Shown one piece after another: positions 1-8,296 of a stretch of DNA of 64,000 nt (positions within the stretch are counted from its first letter, which is position 1; every line of letters starts with the position of its first letter). Position numbers and translations under genes: made by a program. Source of the stretch: Sutcliffiella horikoshii (GTDB lineage Bacteria; Bacillota; Bacilli; Bacillales; Bacillaceae_I). The stretch covers positions 372,001 to 436,000 of the forward strand of contig NZ_JAIVKY010000005.1 in the NCBI RefSeq assembly GCF_020524325.1, written 5' to 3'. The notes below the pieces were generated by a model. It was not told the DNA's origin and did not search any database. It was given only the letters and a program-made list of their open reading frames with translations.

Positions 1-1
1 T

Positions 2-982
2 GATCAATTCCGTTTATATAAGTTGATTTGGGAGCGCTTTGTAGCAAGTCAGATGGCACCTGCCATATTGGATACGGTCAGTGTGGACTTAACGCAAAAT
101 GATGTTCAATTCCGTGCGACTGGATCTACGGTCAAGTTCGCAGGCTTCATGAAAGTATATGTGGAAGGTAACGACGATCAACAGGAAGAAAAAGAGAACC
201 TTCTTCCTCCTTTAGAGAAAGGCGATACCGTTTTCTCCAAAGATATCGATCAAAAGCAACATTTCACCCAACCTCCACCAAGGTACACAGAGGCAAGGTT
301 GGTACGTACCCTAGAAGAGTTGGGAATAGGAAGACCGTCAACTTATGCACCTACATTGGATACCATCCAGAAAAGAGGCTATGTAGCGCTCGATAATAAA
401 CGATTTGTTCCTACTGAGCTTGGAGAGATTGTCATCCAATTGATTCTGGAGTTCTTCCCTGAAATTATTAATGTCGAGTTTACTGCGGACCTGGAAACAA
501 ACCTGGATAATGTGGAAGATGGAAAAGTAAATTGGGTCAATATCATTGACGGCTTTTATCATGAATTCGCCAAGCGTTTAGAAAAAGCGGAAGCGGAAAT
601 GCAGGAAATTGAAATTAAAGATGAGCCAGCAGGTGAAGATTGTGAGCTTTGCGGTCACGAGATGGTCTTTAAGATGGGACGGTACGGAAAGTTCATGGCT
701 TGCTCCAATTTCCCTGACTGCCGCAATACAAAACCTATCGTAAAAGATATCGGGGTCCCTTGTCCTAAATGTGAAAAAGGGAATATTGTGGAAAGAAAAA
801 GTAAAAAGAAACGAATTTTCTATGGCTGTGACCAATACCCTACCTGTGAATTCTTATCATGGGATAAGCCTATTGCCAGAAAGTGTCCTAAGTGTGAATC
901 CTTACTGGTCGAGAAAAAGCTTAAAAAGGGTGTACAGGTACAGTGTGTAGAGTGTGATTATAAAGAAGAACCACAAGGATAA
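2..982 (+). CDS. topA: DNA topoisomerase I, C-terminal part (5' end outside window)
   Basis: This is the C-terminal ~326 residues of the type IA topoisomerase that relaxes negative supercoils. The reading frame is open from base 2, so the gene starts upstream of the window and the catalytic tyrosine is not visible. The topoisomerase core continues through [18 protein letters not shown]. Three tetracysteine zinc ribbons follow, beginning [20 protein letters not shown] and [10 protein letters not shown], as in Bacillus TopA. The gene order topA-trmFO-xerC-clpQY-codY is the B. subtilis order. A probable terminator lies just downstream, so trmFO may be a separate or partly read-through unit. Confidence 0.97.
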   Translation, partial: DQFRLYKLIWERFVASQMAPAILDTVSVDLTQNDVQFRATGSTVKFAGFMKVYVEGNDDQQEEKENLLPPLEKGDTVFSKDIDQKQHFTQPPPRYTEARLVRTLEELGIGRPSTYAPTLDTIQKRGYVALDNKRFVPTELGEIVIQLILEFFPEIINVEFTADLETNLDNVEDGKVNWVNIIDGFYHEFAKRLEKAEAEMQEIEIKDEPAGEDCELCGHEMVFKMGRYGKFMACSNFPDCRNTKPIVKDIGVPCPKCEKGNIVERKSKKKRIFYGCDQYPTCEFLSWDKPIARKCPKCESLLVEKKLKKGVQVQCVECDYKEEPQG

Positions 983-1000
983 TCTTTACGATAGAAAATA

Positions 1001-1037
1001 GGGGACTGACACTTAAGTGGTTGGGTCAGCCCTTTTT
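1001..1037 (+). terminator. Probable rho-independent terminator after topA
   Basis: GGGGACTGAC pairs imperfectly with GTCAGCCC and is followed by TTTTT. The inner part CACTTAAGTG is itself a palindrome. It lies 18 bp after the topA stop codon. Confidence 0.65.
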
Positions 1038-1099
1038 CCTTTGTAAAAAAAGCTAGTGAATGCAGCAATAATTTAACAACGTTTTTGGAGGTATAAGTT

Positions 1100-2404
1100 A
1101 TGACAAACACAGTAGTTAATGTAATTGGAGCTGGCCTTGCCGGCAGTGAAGCAGCATGGCAGCTTGCAAATAGAGGGATTCAGGTACATTTATATGAAAT
1201 GCGACCAGTCAAACAAACTCCTGCCCATCATACGGATAAATTCGCAGAGCTTGTTTGCTCCAATTCCCTTCGCGCAAACAACCTGACAAATGCAGTGGGT
1301 GTGTTAAAGGAAGAGATGAGAATGCTTGACTCCGTCATTATTCGTTCAGCAGATGATTGTGCGGTCCCTGCAGGAGGTGCACTTGCTGTGGACAGGCATG
1401 AATTTGCTGCTAAAGTGACGGAGAGAGTCAAAGAACATCCTAATGTAACGGTATTTAATGAAGAAATGGAACAGATTCCACAAGGACCGACAATTATTGC
1501 AACAGGACCGTTAACGTCCAAAGCCCTTTCAGACCAGCTTCGTTCCTTAACTGGTGAAGAATATCTATATTTCTATGACGCTGCAGCTCCAATTATTGAA
1601 AAAGACAGCATCAACATGGATATTGTTTATTTAAAATCACGTTATGACAAAGGAGAAGCAGCATACTTAAATTGCCCGATGACAGAAGAGCAGTTTAATC
1701 GATTCTATGATGCATTAGTGGAAGCAGAAACCGTTCCATTAAAGGAATTTGAAAAAGAAATCTTCTTTGAAGGGTGTATGCCGATCGAAGTAATGGCAAA
1801 CCGCGGAAAGAAAACGATGCTTTTTGGACCATTAAAACCGGTTGGGTTAGAAGATCCAAAAACAGACAAACGCCCATTTGCTGTCGTGCAACTCCGTCAA
1901 GATGATGCGGCAGGGACTTTGTATAATATTGTTGGTTTTCAGACACATTTAAAATGGGGACCGCAAAAAGAAGTGATTCGTCTAATTCCTGGCTTGGAAA
2001 ATGCGGAAATTGTCCGATACGGTGTCATGCACCGCAATACCTTTATCAATTCTCCAAACCTGTTGAAACCAACCTATCAATTTAAAGAAAGAGATGATCT
2101 TTTCTTTGCCGGTCAAATGACAGGAGTGGAAGGATATGTGGAATCTGCAGCGTCAGGGCTTATTGCGGGGATGAATGCAGCCCGCCTTGTGCTTGGAGAG
2201 GAACCGTTGGTGTTCCCGAAAGAAACCGCAATTGGAAGTATGGCGCACTATATTACGTCTACCAACGCGAAAAACTTCCAGCCGATGAATGCAAACTTTG
2301 GGCTATTCCCAGAGCTTCCAAAGAAGATTAAAAATAAACAAGAGCGTAATGAAGCGCATGCTAGGAGAGCGTTGGAAACAATTCAGAATTTTGTAAAAAA
2401 TTAA
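1100..2404 (+). CDS. trmFO: tRNA (uracil-54-C5)-methyltransferase, folate/FAD-dependent
   Basis: TrmFO methylates U54 of the tRNA T-loop to ribothymidine, using methylene-tetrahydrofolate and reduced FAD; the enzyme is cytosolic. The N-terminus carries the FAD-binding dinucleotide motif [10 protein letters not shown] (about residues 10-19), followed by the GidA/TrmFO motif CSNSLRANN. Length is 434 residues, the usual size (B. subtilis 435). The start is fixed by the SD TTTTGGAGG about 8 bases upstream of ATG 1100. The next gene, xerC, follows after 64 bp containing a perfect hairpin. Nothing in the sequence suggests damage. Confidence 0.97.
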   Translation: MTNTVVNVIGAGLAGSEAAWQLANRGIQVHLYEMRPVKQTPAHHTDKFAELVCSNSLRANNLTNAVGVLKEEMRMLDSVIIRSADDCAVPAGGALAVDRHEFAAKVTERVKEHPNVTVFNEEMEQIPQGPTIIATGPLTSKALSDQLRSLTGEEYLYFYDAAAPIIEKDSINMDIVYLKSRYDKGEAAYLNCPMTEEQFNRFYDALVEAETVPLKEFEKEIFFEGCMPIEVMANRGKKTMLFGPLKPVGLEDPKTDKRPFAVVQLRQDDAAGTLYNIVGFQTHLKWGPQKEVIRLIPGLENAEIVRYGVMHRNTFINSPNLLKPTYQFKERDDLFFAGQMTGVEGYVESAASGLIAGMNAARLVLGEEPLVFPKETAIGSMAHYITSTNAKNFQPMNANFGLFPELPKKIKNKQERNEAHARRALETIQNFVKN

Positions 2405-2416
2405 TCAAATTAATTG

Positions 2417-2455
2417 CAAGGGCTACTAAATTGTGATAATATTTAGTAGCCCTTG
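2417..2455 (+). promoter_or_regulatory. Perfect 15-bp hairpin abutting the xerC SD
   Basis: CAAGGGCTACTAAAT (2417-2431) pairs perfectly with ATTTAGTAGCCCTTG (2441-2455) around a 9-base loop. No U-tract follows, so it is not a standard terminator. The SD GAGGTGAT (2457-2464) begins one base after the stem. It could be a weak terminator, an mRNA 3'-end stabiliser or a translational control element for xerC. Confidence 0.6.
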
Positions 2456-2468
2456 TGAGGTGATAAGT

Positions 2469-3377
2469 ATGCAAAATGTTAACGTTCCATTAATTTCTTT
2501 TCTAGAATATTTACAAATTGAAAAAAATTACTCAAAATATACTATTGTATTTTATCAGAAGGATATTGAAGATTTTTTTGATTTTATGAAAGAGGAAGCC
2601 ATTTCAAGCATTAATGAAGTCACTCATACAGAAGCACGTATGTATTTAACCAGGCTGCATCAAAAGAAATACGCTCGAAAATCGGTAGCAAGGAAAACAT
2701 CAAGTTTGCGAAGCTTCTATAGGTTTCTTCTCCGTGAGGAAAAAGTGGAGCAAAATCCTTTTACCAGTGTGTCCTTGCCAAAACAGGAAAAGCGGCTTCC
2801 GCAGTTTCTCTATAGCGAAGAGTTGGATAAGTTATTTGCTGTTTCAGATCTGGAAACACCACTAGGTCAGAGGAATCAAGCCATTTTGGAATTACTCTAT
2901 GCAACTGGCATCCGAATTAGTGAATGTTGTCACATTCAAATTCAAGATATAGACTTTCAAGTCGGTACGATCCTTGTCACTGGAAAAGGGAATAAACAAC
3001 GTTATATCCCATTTGGAAGTTTTGCACAAGATGCATTAAAGACTTATTTGGAAGACGGCCGCAAGTCACTGCTTGAAAAGCAGAAGACTCCTAATTCCAC
3101 CAAGCATCTTTTTCTTAATTTCCGTGGAGGTCCACTTACTTCCCGCGGTGTAAGGCTGATACTTAATGATATGGTACAACAGGCATGTTCAACCTTACAT
3201 ATTAGTCCACATATGCTTCGGCATACTTTTGCCACGCATATGTTAAATGAAGGAGCAGACCTTCGTGTTGTCCAAGAATTGCTCGGACATGCCAGTTTAT
3301 CATCCACCCAGATCTATACACATGTGACAAAAGAACATTTACAAAAGACGTACAATCAATTTCATCCTCGTGCATGA
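2469..3377 (+). CDS. xerC: Tyrosine recombinase XerC (CodV)
   Basis: XerC acts with XerD at dif sites to resolve chromosome dimers. The N-terminal SAM-like core-binding domain (about residues 1-95) contains [15 protein letters not shown]. The catalytic domain shows the tyrosine-recombinase signature: Arg in ATGIRISE, the [10 protein letters not shown] box, [10 protein letters not shown] and the nucleophilic Tyr in IYTHV. I chose ATG 2469 over an in-frame start 36 bp upstream because the SD GAGGTGAT sits just before it and the resulting 302 residues fit the family (B. subtilis CodV about 304). The upstream in-frame codons fall inside the hairpin. The gene ends 22 bp before clpQ. Confidence 0.95.
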   Translation: MQNVNVPLISFLEYLQIEKNYSKYTIVFYQKDIEDFFDFMKEEAISSINEVTHTEARMYLTRLHQKKYARKSVARKTSSLRSFYRFLLREEKVEQNPFTSVSLPKQEKRLPQFLYSEELDKLFAVSDLETPLGQRNQAILELLYATGIRISECCHIQIQDIDFQVGTILVTGKGNKQRYIPFGSFAQDALKTYLEDGRKSLLEKQKTPNSTKHLFLNFRGGPLTSRGVRLILNDMVQQACSTLHISPHMLRHTFATHMLNEGADLRVVQELLGHASLSSTQIYTHVTKEHLQKTYNQFHPRA

Positions 3378-3399
3378 GGAACGAATGGAGGATCTTTTC

Positions 3400-3942
3400 A
3401 TGTCATCATTTCATGCTACCACGATATTTGCAGTCCAACATAAAGGACAATGTGCAATGTCTGGTGACGGTCAGGTTACATTTGGAAACGCAGTTGTCAT
3501 GAAGCATACAGCACGAAAAGTGCGAAAGCTTTTTAACGGAAGAATCCTTGCAGGTTTTGCAGGATCTGTGGCAGATGCATTTACTTTGTTCGAAATGTTT
3601 GAGGCGAAGCTGGAAGAATATAACGGCAATATCCAGCGCTCAGCAGTAGAGCTTGCTAAAGAATGGCGAAGTGATAAAGTGTTGAGAAAGTTGGAAGCCA
3701 TGTTGATTGTAATGGATGAGTCCAGCATGTTATTAGTATCCGGAACGGGTGAAGTCATTGAGCCTGATGACGGGATACTTGCTATTGGTTCAGGTGGTAA
3801 CTATGCACTCTCTGCAGGTCGTGCGTTAAAGCGATATGCAGGTGAGCATATGACGGCACGTGAGATAGCAAAAGCCTCCTTGGAAACAGCAGGCGAAATT
3901 TGCGTGTACACTAATGACAATATCATTGTAGAAGAACTATAG
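3400..3942 (+). CDS. clpQ: ATP-dependent protease subunit ClpQ (HslV/CodW)
   Basis: This is the proteasome-like peptidase ring of the ClpYQ (HslVU) protease. The sequence begins [16 protein letters not shown], so the Thr-Thr that forms the mature N-terminus in E. coli HslV is preceded by SSFHA, as in B. subtilis CodW. In that protein a serine N-terminus has been reported to serve as the catalytic residue. The core motif [10 protein letters not shown] and [12 protein letters not shown] are intact. ATG 3400 is chosen because GGAGG lies about 8 bases upstream, giving 180 residues. In-frame codons from 3370 lack an SD and lengthen the protein beyond the family norm. The partner gene clpY follows after 17 bp. 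Confidence 0.95.
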   Translation: MSSFHATTIFAVQHKGQCAMSGDGQVTFGNAVVMKHTARKVRKLFNGRILAGFAGSVADAFTLFEMFEAKLEEYNGNIQRSAVELAKEWRSDKVLRKLEAMLIVMDESSMLLVSGTGEVIEPDDGILAIGSGGNYALSAGRALKRYAGEHMTAREIAKASLETAGEICVYTNDNIIVEEL

Positions 3943-3959
3943 AAAAGGCGGTTGTGGAC

Positions 3960-5360
3960 ATGAGTACAAAATTAACCCCTAGGCAAATAGTAGATATGCT
4001 CGATCAATATATTGTAGGTCAAACAAATGCGAAAAAAGCTGTTGCAGTTGCTCTGAGAAACAGGTATAGAAGAAGTCTCCTTAAAGGCAGTCTTCGTGAT
4101 GAAGTAGTCCCTAAAAACATACTGATGATCGGACCGACTGGTGTTGGAAAGACGGAAATAGCCCGCAGAATTGCCAAACTTGTTGGTGCACCTTTTATTA
4201 AAGTAGAGGCGACGAAGTTCACTGAGGTAGGTTACGTGGGCCGAGATGTTGAATCGATGGTACGTGATTTGGTGGAAACATCCGTCCGTCTTGTAAAAGA
4301 GGAAAAGATGGCGAGTGTGAAAGAAAAAGCCCTGGAAAATGCAAACAAACGCTTGGTGGAACTCCTTGTTCCAGGCAAGCAAAAAAGCGCGTCCTATAAA
4401 AACCCTCTTGAAATGTTTTTTGGAGGCAACGCTAGCTCCAATGACACAGATGAGCAGGAAAAGCAAGAAGAAGTCTCTATCAAAGAACAAAGAAGAAGAA
4501 TGGCCCATCAACTTGCACTGGGAGAACTTGAAGACCGTTATGTTACGGTGGAAGTGGAAGAGCAGCAAGGGTCCATGTTTGACATGTTGCAAGGCTCGGG
4601 TATGGAACAAATGGGCATGAACATGCAGGATGCCCTTAGCAATCTTATGCCGAAGAAAAAGAAGAAAAGAAAACTAACTGTTCGTGAGGCAAGACCGGTA
4701 CTTGCACATGAAGAAGCGCAAAAACTAATTGATATGGATGAAGTGACACAAGAAGCTGTTAATCGAGCAGAACAAAGTGGCATCATCTTTATTGATGAAA
4801 TTGATAAAATCGCTAAAAAGAACAGCGGTTCCTCTGCAGATGTATCCCGTGAAGGGGTTCAACGTGACATCCTCCCTATTGTGGAAGGATCGACGGTAGT
4901 AACCAAATACGGCCAAGTAAAGACAGATCATGTTCTATTCATTTCGGCAGGTGCTTTTCATATCGCCAAGCCGTCTGATTTGATTCCGGAGTTGCAAGGT
5001 CGCTTTCCGATTCGTGTGGAACTGACCAAACTTTCAATAGACGATTTTGTTAGAATCTTGGTGGAACCAGATAATGCATTACTTAAACAATATACGGCAT
5101 TATTGGAAACGGAAGGTATAAAAGTCGAATTTTCTGACGATGCTATTCGTAAACTAGCTGAAGTAGCGTTTCAAGTGAACCAAGATACCGATAATATCGG
5201 TGCCCGCCGTCTTCACACTATTCTAGAGAAATTGTTGGAGGACCTGTCTTTTGAGGCGCCTGATATCAATCTGGAGAAAATCGTTATCACACCGAAATAT
5301 GTGGATGAAAAACTAGGAAATATCGTAAAAAATAAAGATTTAAGCCAATTTATCTTATAG
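3960..5360 (+). CDS. clpY: ATP-dependent protease ATPase subunit ClpY (HslU/CodX)
   Basis: This AAA+ unfoldase hexamer feeds substrates into ClpQ. Visible are the N-terminal [17 protein letters not shown] motif, Walker [10 protein letters not shown] (about residues 58-66), the pore loop region [13 protein letters not shown], the inserted I-domain (about residues 110-240, charged and lysine-rich near PKKKKKRK), Walker [11 protein letters not shown] and the sensor region [14 protein letters not shown] 3960 is preferred over GTG 3954 because the SD-like AAAAGGCGG ends about 8 bases before ATG but only 2 before GTG. Length is 466 residues (B. subtilis 467). It is co-transcribed with clpQ and codY. 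Confidence 0.97.
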   Translation: MSTKLTPRQIVDMLDQYIVGQTNAKKAVAVALRNRYRRSLLKGSLRDEVVPKNILMIGPTGVGKTEIARRIAKLVGAPFIKVEATKFTEVGYVGRDVESMVRDLVETSVRLVKEEKMASVKEKALENANKRLVELLVPGKQKSASYKNPLEMFFGGNASSNDTDEQEKQEEVSIKEQRRRMAHQLALGELEDRYVTVEVEEQQGSMFDMLQGSGMEQMGMNMQDALSNLMPKKKKKRKLTVREARPVLAHEEAQKLIDMDEVTQEAVNRAEQSGIIFIDEIDKIAKKNSGSSADVSREGVQRDILPIVEGSTVVTKYGQVKTDHVLFISAGAFHIAKPSDLIPELQGRFPIRVELTKLSIDDFVRILVEPDNALLKQYTALLETEGIKVEFSDDAIRKLAEVAFQVNQDTDNIGARRLHTILEKLLEDLSFEAPDINLEKIVITPKYVDEKLGNIVKNKDLSQFIL

Positions 5361-5385
5361 AAGTAGATTTTAGGAGGAAATAAAA

Positions 5386-6165
5386 ATGCCATTATTACAA
5401 AAAACAAGAACCATTAATGCCATGCTGCAAAGAGCAGCCGGTAAACCAGTTAACTTCAAGGAAATGTCGGAAACACTTTGCAATGTTATAGAAGCAAATG
5501 TCTTTGTATTATCCCGTCGTGGGAAGCTATTAGGCTATTCCATTAACCAACAAATTGAAAACGAGCGTATGATTAAAATGCTTGAAGACCGTCAATTCCC
5601 TGAAGAGTACACAAAGAACCTGTTCAATATATCTGAAACATCCTCTAACCTGGATGTGGATAGTGAATATACAGCTTTCCCTGTTGAGAACAAGGAATTG
5701 TTCAAATCTGGTTTAACAACTATCGTTCCTATTATCGGTGGAGGAGAGCGTCTTGGGACACTGATTCTTGCTCGTCTTCAAGAGCCATTCTCTGATGATG
5801 ATTTAATCTTGGCTGAATACGGTGCGACAGTTGTAGGTATGGAGATCTTGCGTGAGAAAGCAGAAGAAATTGAAGAGGAAGCAAGAAGCAAGGCTGTTGT
5901 TCAAATGGCAATCAGCTCCCTTTCTTACAGTGAGCTTGAAGCAATTGAGCATATCTTCGAAGAGCTTGATGGTAAAGAAGGCCTTCTTGTTGCAAGTAAA
6001 ATTGCCGACAGAGTAGGAATCACTCGTTCTGTAATTGTAAACGCACTAAGAAAATTAGAAAGTGCCGGTGTTATCGAATCCCGTTCACTTGGGATGAAGG
6101 GTACTTATATTAAAGTGCTAAACGACAAGTTCCTTATGGAGCTTTCCAAACTAAAATCACACTAA
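5386..6165 (+). CDS. codY: GTP- and branched-chain-amino-acid-sensing repressor CodY
   Basis: CodY is the global nutrient-responsive transcriptional regulator of Firmicutes. The N-terminal GAF-type ligand domain covers about residues 1-155 and includes [13 protein letters not shown] helical linker ([16 protein letters not shown]) leads to the C-terminal winged helix-turn-helix, with [20 protein letters not shown] as the recognition region. Length is 259 residues, identical to B. subtilis. The SD AGGAGG is well placed. It is the last gene of the trmFO-xerC-clpQY-codY group and is followed by a strong terminator. In B. subtilis CodY represses the fla/che promoter, whose equivalent lies just downstream here, but I did not find a convincing CodY box in the gap. 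Confidence 0.98.
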   Translation: MPLLQKTRTINAMLQRAAGKPVNFKEMSETLCNVIEANVFVLSRRGKLLGYSINQQIENERMIKMLEDRQFPEEYTKNLFNISETSSNLDVDSEYTAFPVENKELFKSGLTTIVPIIGGGERLGTLILARLQEPFSDDDLILAEYGATVVGMEILREKAEEIEEEARSKAVVQMAISSLSYSELEAIEHIFEELDGKEGLLVASKIADRVGITRSVIVNALRKLESAGVIESRSLGMKGTYIKVLNDKFLMELSKLKSH

Positions 6166-6177
6166 TGTAAAGATATG

Positions 6178-6228
6178 AAAAAGGGTCTGACTCTTATCTG
6201 CAACACGCAGAAGAGTCAGACCCTTTTT
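6178..6228 (+). terminator. Strong rho-independent terminator after codY
   Basis: AAAAAGGGTCTGACTCT pairs with AGAGTCAGACCCTTTTT, with an inner CTGC/GCAG stem. The A-rich left and T-rich right flanks could let it work in both directions. Confidence 0.92.
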
Positions 6229-6256
6229 ATTTTAGGGTGAGAAAGTTTATAATCCT

Positions 6257-6383
6257 GTTGATTTCCGTTCCAGGCGCTTCGCTTGCCTGCGGGCGGTCCG
6301 TGAGCCTCCTCGGCTTGCAGCCTGTGGGGTCTCACCTGTCCCTTCCTCCCGCGGGCGTCTACGCGCCTTCCACTCCAATCAAC
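6257..6383. repeat. GC-rich palindromic repeat, copy A (codY|flgB gap)
   Basis: This 127-bp element is bounded by GTTGATT (6257-6263) and AATCAAC (6377-6383). The interior holds the family signature in the forward sense: TTCCAGGCGCTTCGCTTGC, GTGAGCCTCCTCGGCTTGC, GGGGTCTCACC and CCTCCCGCGGGCGTCT. It is a divergent member of the same family as the copies at 36499, 42190, 48527 and 54172, in the same orientation as the 42190 and 54172 copies. It contains no gene. Confidence 0.8.
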
Positions 6384-6546
6384 TAGATGACTCCATTCAC
6401 TAAATGGTTTGTTAAAAGATAATCTAATGGTGTTAACTTAAAAAGGACTAACATTTCGGTTTCGTACTATCTAGCTGTGGATTGGAGCAAATGGCGTAGA
6501 CTCCAGCGGGGGAGTAACGGAAGGTTGAGACCACGCAACAATGGAA

Positions 6547-6757
6547 GCCACTGAAAAACTGAAATCTCATGTACTTAAATGTTTCTAGCTGGTGATTGGA
6601 GAAAAAGGCGGAGACTCCTGAGGGAGATAGCGCTAGATGGAGACCCCGCAGGCGTAGCCGAGGAGGCTCCAGCAGCACCCCTAGGAAAGCGAAGCCTTTT
6701 TCGGAAATCAACAGCGGTGTCTATACTACATCTTAATTAATAGACTTTTTCAGTGGC
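6547..6757. mobile_element. MITE-like segment with 12-bp terminal inverted repeats
   Basis: GCCACTGAAAAA (6547-6558) and TTTTTCAGTGGC (6746-6757) are perfect 12-bp inverted repeats bounding 211 bp. The segment splits repeat copy B and itself contains repeat copy B2. It has no plausible gene, so it would depend on a transposase elsewhere if it is a mobile element. No clear target-site duplication is visible, which weakens the call. Confidence 0.45.
6588..6715. repeat. Palindromic repeat, copy B2 (nested)
   Basis: This 128-bp family member is bounded by GCTGGTGATT (6588-6597) and AATCAACAGC (6706-6715), which pair except for one G/A mismatch. The interior shows GAGACTCCTGAGGGAGATAG, GGAGACCCCGCAGGCG, GAGGAGGCTCCAGCAGC and CTAGGAAAGCGAAGCC, all in the opposite sense to copy A. 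Confidence 0.78.
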
Positions 6758-6881
6758 GTCGAAGCGTTGTGAGGAGGATCAAGCGCCGTCCCGCGGAAAG
6801 CGAAGCCGTTTGCGGAAAGGAACAGCGGCGTTTAAGTCCTTATAAGGGACTTTTCTATCCCGAAAGAATAATAGGCCTTTA

Positions 6882-6911
6882 TACCCAATGGGTAAAATGA
6901 GTCAAATTGAC
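6882..6911. promoter_or_regulatory. Two operator-like palindromes upstream of the fla/che promoter
   Basis: TACCCAATGGGTA (6882-6894) and GTCAAATTGAC (6901-6911) are both perfect odd-length palindromes. They lie 16-45 bp upstream of the candidate -35 TTGACA. Their position suits an activator or repressor site, but I do not recognise the factor. Confidence 0.4.
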
Positions 6912-6926
6912 GATTTTTTTTAACAA

Positions 6927-6956
6927 TTGACACATAGACATATCGGTTACCTTAAT
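6927..6956 (+). promoter_or_regulatory. Candidate sigma-A promoter of the fla/che operon
   Basis: TTGACA (6927-6932), an 18-base spacer and CTTAAT (6951-6956, four of six consensus bases) lie 77 bp before flgB. A second possible -10, TATAAT (6995-7000), has no good -35. In B. subtilis this operon has both sigma-A and sigma-D promoters. I found no convincing sigma-D site (TAAA, 15-base gap, GCCGATAT). Confidence 0.45.
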
Positions 6957-7032
6957 TTACAATAAAAGCATACATACATATTTCGACAAAAGTATATAAT
7001 TCGTAACAAAAGATATATTTATGGGGGTACTA

Positions 7033-7422
7033 ATGAAGATTTTTTCGACATCAATCCAAGCATTGGAAAAAGGTATACAATATTCCAGTGCAAAACATAA
7101 AGCTATTTCACATAATATCGCAAACGTTGATACACCAAATTTCAAACGAAAAGAAGTAAAACCAAACTTTAGTGTAACTTACCAAAAGGCACTTGAAGCC
7201 AATAAAACAGATAACAGACATAGAGAATTTTCCATAAGTTCAAGTAAAGCTTTTAAAATGGATAACACATCATATTCCTACTCACATAACGGTAATAATG
7301 TCGACATAGATAAAGAAATGTCAGATTTGGCTGAAAATCAACTATATTATTACACATTGATTGATCAAATGAGTGGGAAGTTTCAATCCCTTCAAAATGT
7401 AATTAAAGGAGGAAGAGCATAA
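7033..7422 (+). CDS. flgB: Flagellar proximal rod protein FlgB
   Basis: FlgB is the first rod protein distal to FliE and the MS-ring. It is exported by the flagellar type III apparatus, so it has no Sec signal peptide. The N-terminal rod/hook signature ALEKGIQYSSAKHKAISHNIANVDTPNFKR is present (about residues 9-38). The C-terminal helix of the family includes MSDLAENQLYYYTLIDQMSG. ATG 7033 is preferred over the in-frame ATG 7021 because GGGGG lies between the two at SD distance, giving 129 residues, the B. subtilis length. It is the first gene of the fla/che operon and its stop overlaps the flgC start. Confidence 0.95.
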   Translation: MKIFSTSIQALEKGIQYSSAKHKAISHNIANVDTPNFKRKEVKPNFSVTYQKALEANKTDNRHREFSISSSKAFKMDNTSYSYSHNGNNVDIDKEMSDLAENQLYYYTLIDQMSGKFQSLQNVIKGGRA

Positions 7423-7874
7423 TGTCCATGTTTAAAAGCATGAACATCTCAAGCTCAGCCCTCACTGCACAGAGGCTCAGAATGGATGTTATATCATCTA
7501 ATATGGCAAACGTTGACTCGACCCGCGGGGAATACCGTAACGGGCAGTGGGAACCCTACAGGAGGAAGATTGTAGAGACTGCACCAAAGGAAAACAGTTT
7601 CCAATCCTATTTACAAAAAGCCTCTGGAACTGGAAGTGGTTTTGGAAGTGGAGTGAAGGTAACAAGGATTAAAGAAGATGACGCTCCTTTCCGTTTAATG
7701 TTTGACCCAGAGCACCCCGACGCAAATGAAGAAGGATATGTTCAGTTGCCGAATGTCGACCCTTTAAAAGAAATGGTTGACCTAATGAGTGCATCAAGAT
7801 CCTATGAAGCAAATGTGACAGTATTTAATGCTTCAAAAGGGATTATGATGAAAACGTTGGAGCTTGGTAAATAA
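7422..7874 (+). CDS. flgC: Flagellar proximal rod protein FlgC
   Basis: FlgC is a rod component assembled with FlgB outside the membrane. The N-terminal signature SALTAQRLRMDVISSNMANVDS and the C-terminal VDLMSASRSYEANVTVFNAS are the usual rod-protein coiled-coil ends. Length is 150 residues, the same as B. subtilis. ATG 7422 overlaps the flgB TAA by one base, and its SD GGAGGAAG lies in the end of flgB, indicating translational coupling. Confidence 0.97.
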   Translation: MSMFKSMNISSSALTAQRLRMDVISSNMANVDSTRGEYRNGQWEPYRRKIVETAPKENSFQSYLQKASGTGSGFGSGVKVTRIKEDDAPFRLMFDPEHPDANEEGYVQLPNVDPLKEMVDLMSASRSYEANVTVFNASKGIMMKTLELGK

Positions 7875-7889
7875 GTGGAGGTCGTATAG

Positions 7890-8186
7890 ATGATTACTAA
7901 AATAGCGAATTCTAATCAAATGTTTCAGAATCTAAATAGTGTTCAGAAAACCAGTGGGGATGTGCATCAACAATTTTCCTCCTATTTGAAAGATGCACTG
8001 AACGAAGTAAACAATGCACAAGTTGCTTCCAATCAAATTACTACCAAGCTAGTCAATAACGAAGAAGTAGAGCTTCATGACGTACTGATTGCTCAGCAAA
8101 AAGCAAGTGTAGCCATGTCGCTTACGATGGAGGTAAGAAACAAAGGCGTAGAAGCATATCAGGAAATTATGAGAATGCAAGTGTAG
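7890..8186 (+). CDS. fliE: Flagellar hook-basal body protein FliE
   Basis: FliE links the MS-ring FliF to the first rod protein FlgB and is exported early. The protein has 98 residues (B. subtilis 106). The C-terminal FliE signature is clear: VELHDVLIAQQKASVAMSLT followed by NKGVEAYQEIMRMQV. The N-terminal 30 residues are variable and polar, as in the family. SD GTGGAGGT precedes ATG 7890. A 110-bp gap with a stem overlapping the fliF SD follows. Confidence 0.95.
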   Translation: MITKIANSNQMFQNLNSVQKTSGDVHQQFSSYLKDALNEVNNAQVASNQITTKLVNNEEVELHDVLIAQQKASVAMSLTMEVRNKGVEAYQEIMRMQV

Positions 8187-8242
8187 ATACATAAATAACT
8201 TTTGTCACCCAAGCGTGACTGTGATCTTACAGATAGAAAATG

Positions 8243-8282
8243 CGGTTATTTACTGCATAACTTTGCTGCAAGATAATAACCG
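8243..8282 (+). promoter_or_regulatory. Stem overlapping the start of the fliF SD
   Basis: CGGTTATT (8243-8250) pairs with AATAACCG (8275-8282). The last base of the right arm is the first G of the fliF SD GGGGGAA. It lies in the 110-bp fliE-fliF gap, the widest gap in the early part of the operon. It may tune FliF synthesis or processing. Confidence 0.35.
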
Positions 8283-8296
8283 GGGGAATTGGCGTA

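Larger units (their letters stand above)
6474..6826. repeat. Palindromic repeat copy B, interrupted by a nested element
   Basis: The left half (6474-6546) has the family tip GCTGT, GACTCC, GGGGAGTAACGG and AGGTTGAGACCACGCAAC. The right half (6758-6826) has GTGAGGAGGATCAAGCGCC, CCCGCGGAAAGCGAAGCCG and the tip ACAGC. Joined together they make one element of about 142 bp. The break falls in the loop region between CGCAAC and GTGAGGAGG, and is filled by a 211-bp segment with its own terminal inverted repeats. Confidence 0.7.

Noticed and set aside
6448-6711. Open frame of 87 codons on the minus strand in the codY-flgB gap
   Set aside because: It lies entirely within palindromic repeats, has no SD and no recognisable protein family. 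Similar frames recur in the other repeat copies.
6236-6840. Remnant insertion sequence with transposase
   Set aside because: No transposase-like protein in any frame; only non-coding palindromes and short inverted ends.
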